DNA of 64,000 nucleotides from Culex pipiens pallens (taxonomy: Eukaryota > Arthropoda > Insecta > Diptera > Culicidae), in assembly GCF_016801865.2 (NCBI RefSeq), contig NC_068938.1, positions 186,001-250,000 of the forward strand, written 5' to 3'. Position numbers and translations under genes: made by a program. The notes beneath the pieces are model-generated. The model had not been told where the DNA came from and did no database searches. It saw only the letters and a list, made by a program, of their open reading frames with translations. How positions within the stretch are numbered: position 1 is the stretch's first letter; every line of letters starts with the position of its first letter. Positions 60,012-64,000 of the stretch are shown here, piece after piece.

Positions 60012-61778
60012 GACCTCCGTGTACGCACGAGAGCAAGCAGCAGTGAAGTGCTCAGTGCTCTATCGTTTTTTTCGGATTTTTTCGCCGCTATTGATTGTGA
60101 TTACCCGCGAGTTTGCTTCTCCAGCATGCCAAAGGCCGGCCGTGGCCGTGGCAGTTCGAGTGCGGCCTCGAAAAACCCGCGAAGTTCGTCTACCGGCCGT
60201 GTGCAAAAAGGTAAACAAAACAACGCCGTGTCGACCGCCATCGCGCAGGGGAGCGTGAGCGCAGAAGGCATCGATAAAAAGTTACTGCATCCCGGATATG
60301 TTCCGAGATCACCAGTGCGAACCCGTTCCGGTACCTCCGGTGCCACAACCAGTGGCACATCAACATCCGCCAACATCCCCATCAGGAACGAGTTCCAGAT
60401 GCTGAGCGACGACGAAGAAAACAACAACAACACCGACGGTAGCACTACCGACGACGACGACGACGACGATGATGGTCGTGCACGGAAAAAAGTGTCGACG
60501 TCAAAAAAGAACAATTCTCCTACGGAACGAAGACCACCTCCAATTTTTGTTTTGGACACGTTGGCGGACGATGTTGACGAGTTGCTGGAAGGCCTCGGAT
60601 ATTGTCTAAAAATCGGCAAGTCGTCAGTGCAAGTGATCACACTGACCAAAAAGAATTTCGACCTGGTGCTTGAAGAATTGAAGCGTAGCAACTTCAACTT
60701 CTACACATTCAACCCCGAGAAGCCCCCTGTCAAGGTCGTCTTGCAGGGTTACCAAGACCGTCCGGTTTCCGACCTGAAGAAGCACCTTTCGGACGCCGGA
60801 ATAAAACCGCGGGAGATAAAAGTGCTCTCGCGCAAAACAACGGTAACAGGTACCCATACACTGTACCTGTTGTACTTCGACCGCGGCACCGTCAAGATCC
60901 AAGACCTGCGGCGGATTAAGACGTTGGACGGTTTTTGGGTAAACTGGCGGTTTTACGCCAAGAACCCGACGGACGTAGCGCAATGCCACCGTTGCCAGAA
61001 ATTCGGCCACGGCTCGCGGAACTGCAACCTCCGGCCCCGCTGCGTGAAGTGCGGTGAGTCACACCTCTCGGAGGCGTGCGCACTGCCACGAAAGGCGGAC
61101 TTGGGGGACAAGGCAGAACAAACCAAGCCGCGCGTAAAGTGCGCGAACTGTGACGGCAACCATACCGGCAATTACCGCGGATGCGTCGCGCGCAAGGCCT
61201 ACCTCGAGGAGCAGGAAAAGAGGAAGAAGAAAGCTGCAGCGTCCCACTCTCCTCAGCGAAGTACGAGCGCAGCCGTTCCTGCAGCTGGACAGCGTACGGT
61301 TCCAGCGGAAAACTCAGCGATCCCTCCTGGTTGGGGGCGTTCGTTCGCCAGCGTGGTCGCTGCCGGTAACGGCAATGCGGCCCAGCAAGAAGTCACCGGG
61401 GATGATCTCTTTACCCTGCCGGAGTTCTTTGCTCTCGCGGGGGAGATGATGACGCGGTTTCGGAGCTGCCGGAATAAGGCGGAACAATTCCTGGCCCTTG
61501 GGGAGCTGATGATCAAGCACATCTATAATTGATATTTTTTCTGTGATCTAGTGTTAAGCTTTCTCTTTATCTATCCTTTTCCCATTGCACTTTCTGTAAG
61601 TTTTTTGAAAACTTTTTCTTACTCTTGCCTTCTATTTAATATTTATAAGTAATAACACATTCGATTGAATCACGATGTAACACACAGCTGAAAGGAACTC
61701 CAAAACTCTGTTATGTACCTAAATGAACTCATTGTAACTTGATTATTCACAAATAAACCGAATTGAATTGAATTGAAA
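60012..61778 (+). mobile_element. ORF1-only Jockey-like non-LTR retrotransposon
   Basis: The 1.77-kb insert starts GACCTCCGTGTACGCACG and ends in AATAAA (61752-61757) plus a (GAATT)n tail, a usual mosquito LINE 3' end. It contains one intact gag-like ORF and then only a short 3' UTR. There is no endonuclease or reverse-transcriptase ORF, yet the 5' end looks complete. It sits inside the 8-bp satellite on both sides, so target duplications cannot be told from satellite. Confidence 0.8.
60126..61532 (+). CDS. Retrotransposon ORF1 (gag-like) protein with three zinc knuckles
   Basis: ATG at 60126 gives 468 aa (MPKAGRGRG...). The N-terminal third is basic, Ser/Thr-rich and disordered with an Asp run. 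The middle resembles the PRE_C2HC region of Jockey-clade gag proteins. Three zinc knuckles follow: CHRCQKFGHGSRNC, CVKCGESHLSEAC and CANCDGNHTGNYRGC. Such proteins bind the element RNA and form the ribonucleoprotein used in retrotransposition. The frame is intact and GC-rich, very unlike the AT satellite around it, which suggests a recent insertion. It would have to borrow reverse transcriptase from another element. Confidence 0.9.
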   Translation: MPKAGRGRGSSSAASKNPRSSSTGRVQKGKQNNAVSTAIAQGSVSAEGIDKKLLHPGYVPRSPVRTRSGTSGATTSGTSTSANIPIRNEFQMLSDDEENNNNTDGSTTDDDDDDDDGRARKKVSTSKKNNSPTERRPPPIFVLDTLADDVDELLEGLGYCLKIGKSSVQVITLTKKNFDLVLEELKRSNFNFYTFNPEKPPVKVVLQGYQDRPVSDLKKHLSDAGIKPREIKVLSRKTTVTGTHTLYLLYFDRGTVKIQDLRRIKTLDGFWVNWRFYAKNPTDVAQCHRCQKFGHGSRNCNLRPRCVKCGESHLSEACALPRKADLGDKAEQTKPRVKCANCDGNHTGNYRGCVARKAYLEEQEKRKKKAAASHSPQRSTSAAVPAAGQRTVPAENSAIPPGWGRSFASVVAAGNGNAAQQEVTGDDLFTLPEFFALAGEMMTRFRSCRNKAEQFLALGELMIKHIYN

Positions 61779-61902
61779 ATAATTTAATAATTTAATAAAT
61801 TAATAATTTAATAATTTAATAATTTAATAATTTAATAATTTAATAATTTAATAATTTAATAATTTAATAATTTAATAATTTAATAATTTAATAATTTAAT
61901 AA
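61779..61902. repeat. (AATTTAAT)n satellite between LINE and MITE
   Basis: About 120 bp of the same 8-bp unit, continuous in type with the main block. Confidence 0.95.
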
Positions 61903-62576
61903 GGCCGTTGCAAATATTTTTCAAAGTTTATGTCGCCCCCTTCCCCTTCAAAATTGGCCTGAATAATCAGGGGGCAAAAAAAATATTTTTTCGAAAAACT
62001 TCAAAATTGTTATGAAAATTAAAGTTTAATCAACTGAAAACCAGTTAAAATGCATTTCCCGCGTTTATAATCATATTTAGCATGTTTGAACTCCTTTGAA
62101 AACATTTTAAATTTTCTTGAAATACCAATGTACAGTCCCACGCACCAATTTCTCATTACTGAATTCAGTTAAATTTACTGAAATCTGCACTACTGAAATT
62201 TTCAGTAAATGAAAACTTGCTGAAATTTCAGCAAACTTTGACAGCTCCATACAAATTTTTACTGAAGTTCAGCGAAAAACTAACTGAAAATTTCAGTAGT
62301 GCAGTTTTCAGTAAATATTAACTGAAAATGAACATCAGAATTTGCTGTGCGCGAAAGTTTTTTTTTTGCGAAAAAAAATTCCGTCAATACCTCGATATTT
62401 TCAAAACTAATGATTGGAAAGCAACTGTACGCCTGTAAAATGCATTTTAAAACACTTTTTTCATCCAAATGTTGAAACCTAGGCTTGTAATTTCAATTTT
62501 TATATTTTTTTTCCCCCAACCTCGACTTTGGTCAGAGCCGAGGGACATATACTTCAAAAAAATATTTGCAACGGCC
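61903..62576. mobile_element. GGCCGTTGC MITE, copy 2, inserted in satellite
   Basis: Ends GGCCGTTGC and GCAACGGCC, inverted relative to copy 1 (53181-53621), with recognisable shared interior (GTTTATGTCGCCCCC; AATATTTGCAACGGCC). It is about 230 bp longer than copy 1, mostly because another fold-back is nested in it. Confidence 0.75.
62152..62332. mobile_element. Nested ACTGAAA fold-back insert
   Basis: About 180 bp in which ACTGAAAATTTCAGTA-type palindromes recur. The outer parts are inverted copies (TTTACTGAAATCTGCACTAC against GTAGTGCAGTTTTCAGTAAA). It is absent from MITE copy 1, which places its insertion after the two copies separated. Confidence 0.6.
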
Positions 62577-63486
62577 TTAATTTAATAATTTAATAATTTA
62601 ATAGTTTAATAATTTAATAATTTAATAATTTAATAATTTAATAATTTAATAATTTAATAATTTAATAATTTAATAATTTAATAATTTAATAATTTAATAA
62701 TTTAATAATTTAATAATTTAATAATTTAATAATTTAATAATTTAATAATTTAATAATTTAATAATTTAATAATTTAATAATTTAATAATTTAATAATTTA
62801 ATAATTTAATAATTTAATAATTTAATAATTTAATAATTTAATAATTTAATAATTTAATAATTTAATAATTTAATAATTTAATAATTTAATAATTTAATAA
62901 TTTAATAATTTAATAATTTAATAATTTAATAATTTAATAATTTAATAATTTAATAATTTAATAATTTAATAATTTAATAAATTAATAATTTAATAATTTA
63001 AGTATTTAATAATTTAATAATTTAATAATTTAATAATTTAATAATTTAATAATTTAATAATTTAATAATTTAATAATTTAATAATTTAATAATTTAATAA
63101 TTTAATAATTTAATAATTTAATAATTTAATAATTTAATAATTTAATAATTTAATAATTTAATAATTTAATAAATTAATAATTTAATAATTTAAGTATTTA
63201 ATAATTTAATAATTTAATAATTTAATAATTTAATAATTTAATAATTTAATAATTTAATAATTTAATAATTTAATAATTTAATAATTTAATAATTTAATAA
63301 TTTAATAATTTAATAATTTAATAATTTAATAATTTAATAATTTAATAATTTAATAATTTAATAATTTAATAATTTAATAATTTAATAATTTAATAATTTA
63401 ATAATTTAATAATTTAATAATTTAATAATTTAATAATTTAATAATTTAATAATTTAATAATTTAATAATTTAATAATTTAATAATT
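62577..63486. repeat. (AATTTAAT)n satellite between MITE and SINE
   Basis: About 0.9 kb of the 8-bp unit. A variant segment with AAATTAAT and AAGTATTTAAT occurs twice about 185 bp apart (near 62980-63006 and 63172-63198), suggesting local duplication. Confidence 0.95.
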
Positions 63487-63704
63487 CTCGTGGCGCAGGG
63501 GTAGCGGCTTCGGCTGCCGATCCCGATGATGCTATGAGACGCGGGTTCGATTCCCGCCTTATCCACTGAGCTTCTATCGGATGGTGAAGTAAAACGTCGG
63601 TCCCGGTTTCTCCTGTCTCGTCAGAGGCGCTGGAGCAGAAATCCCACGTTAGACGAAGGCCATGCCCCGGGGGGCGTAGTGCCAATAGTTTCGTTTTTCG
63701 TTTT
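63487..63704 (+). mobile_element. tRNA-derived SINE
   Basis: A tRNA-like head carries an A-box-like TGGCGCAGGGGTAGCGG (from 63491) and a perfect B box GGTTCGATTCC (63544-63554), the internal RNA polymerase III promoter. It is followed by a tRNA-unrelated body of about 140 bp (to GGGGGGCGTAGTGCC) and a T-rich end. Flanked on both sides by the 8-bp satellite. Confidence 0.8.
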
Positions 63705-63850
63705 TAATAATTTAATAATTTAATAATTTAATAATTTAATAATTTAATAATTTAATAATTCAATAATTTAATAATTTAATATTTTAATAATTTCATAATT
63801 TCATAATTTCACAATTTCATAATTTCATAATTTCATAATTGCATAATTTA
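63705..63850. repeat. (AATTTAAT)n satellite, degenerate end
   Basis: Satellite that decays rightwards into (ATAATTTC)n-like variants and then unique AT-rich sequence to the window end (63851-64000), where nothing is recognised. Confidence 0.9.
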
Positions 63851-64000
63851 AAAATTTAACAATAAAATTTTTTTTTTCATGTTGTTGAGAGGAAAAAATT
63901 AAATTAGGGAAAATAAATAAATCAATGACATTACAAATTATTATAATAACTTATATGTATTACATTTATTTCATGTTCCAAATAACAGAGCTAAAAACTA

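Noticed and set aside
60101..60697. 198-codon minus-strand open frame with serine and proline runs
   Set aside because: It is the complement of the gag-like ORF; its Ser run is the complement of the Asp-coding run.
63487..63565. A functional tRNA gene
   Set aside because: A and B boxes are present but a SINE body follows. The A-box half has extra bases, and I could not fold a clean anticodon arm, so a tRNA-derived SINE is the better call.

Overview
The window looks like nuclear DNA of an insect, most probably a culicine-type mosquito. That is an inference from three things: small GT-AG introns in most genes, insect-type gene families (KASH-tailed Msp300, PVF growth factor), and intergenic space crowded with small inverted-repeat elements, non-LTR remnants and a tRNA-derived SINE. 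Five host genes and one retrotransposon ORF can be supported. For the four complete multi-exon host genes my exon chains close exactly in frame (dynein 4487 aa, PVF 585 aa, AFG2A 783 aa, tetraspanin 266 aa). The partial Msp300 chain is also in frame from base 1.

Layout. 1-6943 (+): the last 1715 codons of an Msp300/nesprin gene, spectrin-type repeats ending in a KASH domain. 7296-8206 (-): a tetraspanin, tail-to-tail with Msp300 and head-to-head with the next gene. 8336-34951 (+): a 26-exon dynein heavy chain. 36577-44610 (-): a six-exon PDGF/VEGF-related factor. 44611-53780: about 9 kb without a recognisable gene, holding several fold-back and terminal-inverted-repeat elements. 53828-56297 (-): an AFG2A/SPATA5-type double AAA ATPase. 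57013-63850: an AT-only 8-bp satellite (AATTTAAT)n, interrupted by an ORF1-only Jockey-like element, a MITE with a second fold-back nested in it, and a SINE.

The most unusual locus is the dynein. Linker, six AAA modules, stalk and C-terminal domain can all be followed. The AAA1 site, which powers every conventional dynein, has lost its Walker A glycines and both Walker B acids, while the AAA2 and AAA4 loops and the microtubule-binding domain are well kept. It should be a microtubule-binding but motor-dead, or non-canonically powered, dynein. The last three exons are separated from the rest by one 11.6-kb intron; every other intron in the gene is about 50-115 bp. That intron is mostly a 9-bp satellite (TTTTGGTCA)n with ordered variants, a tandemly duplicated ~4.9-kb segment containing a 1.2-kb transposon-like core, and three copies of a 78-bp palindromic spacer. 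The architecture recalls the satellite-filled giant introns of Drosophila Y-linked testis dyneins. The promoter shared with the tetraspanin carries an RFX X-box-like palindrome, which fits a ciliary or sperm-flagellar role.

The genes do not form an operon or pathway. The only arrangement with likely functional meaning is the divergent tetraspanin/dynein promoter. All functional calls rest on motifs read by eye; no database search was possible.
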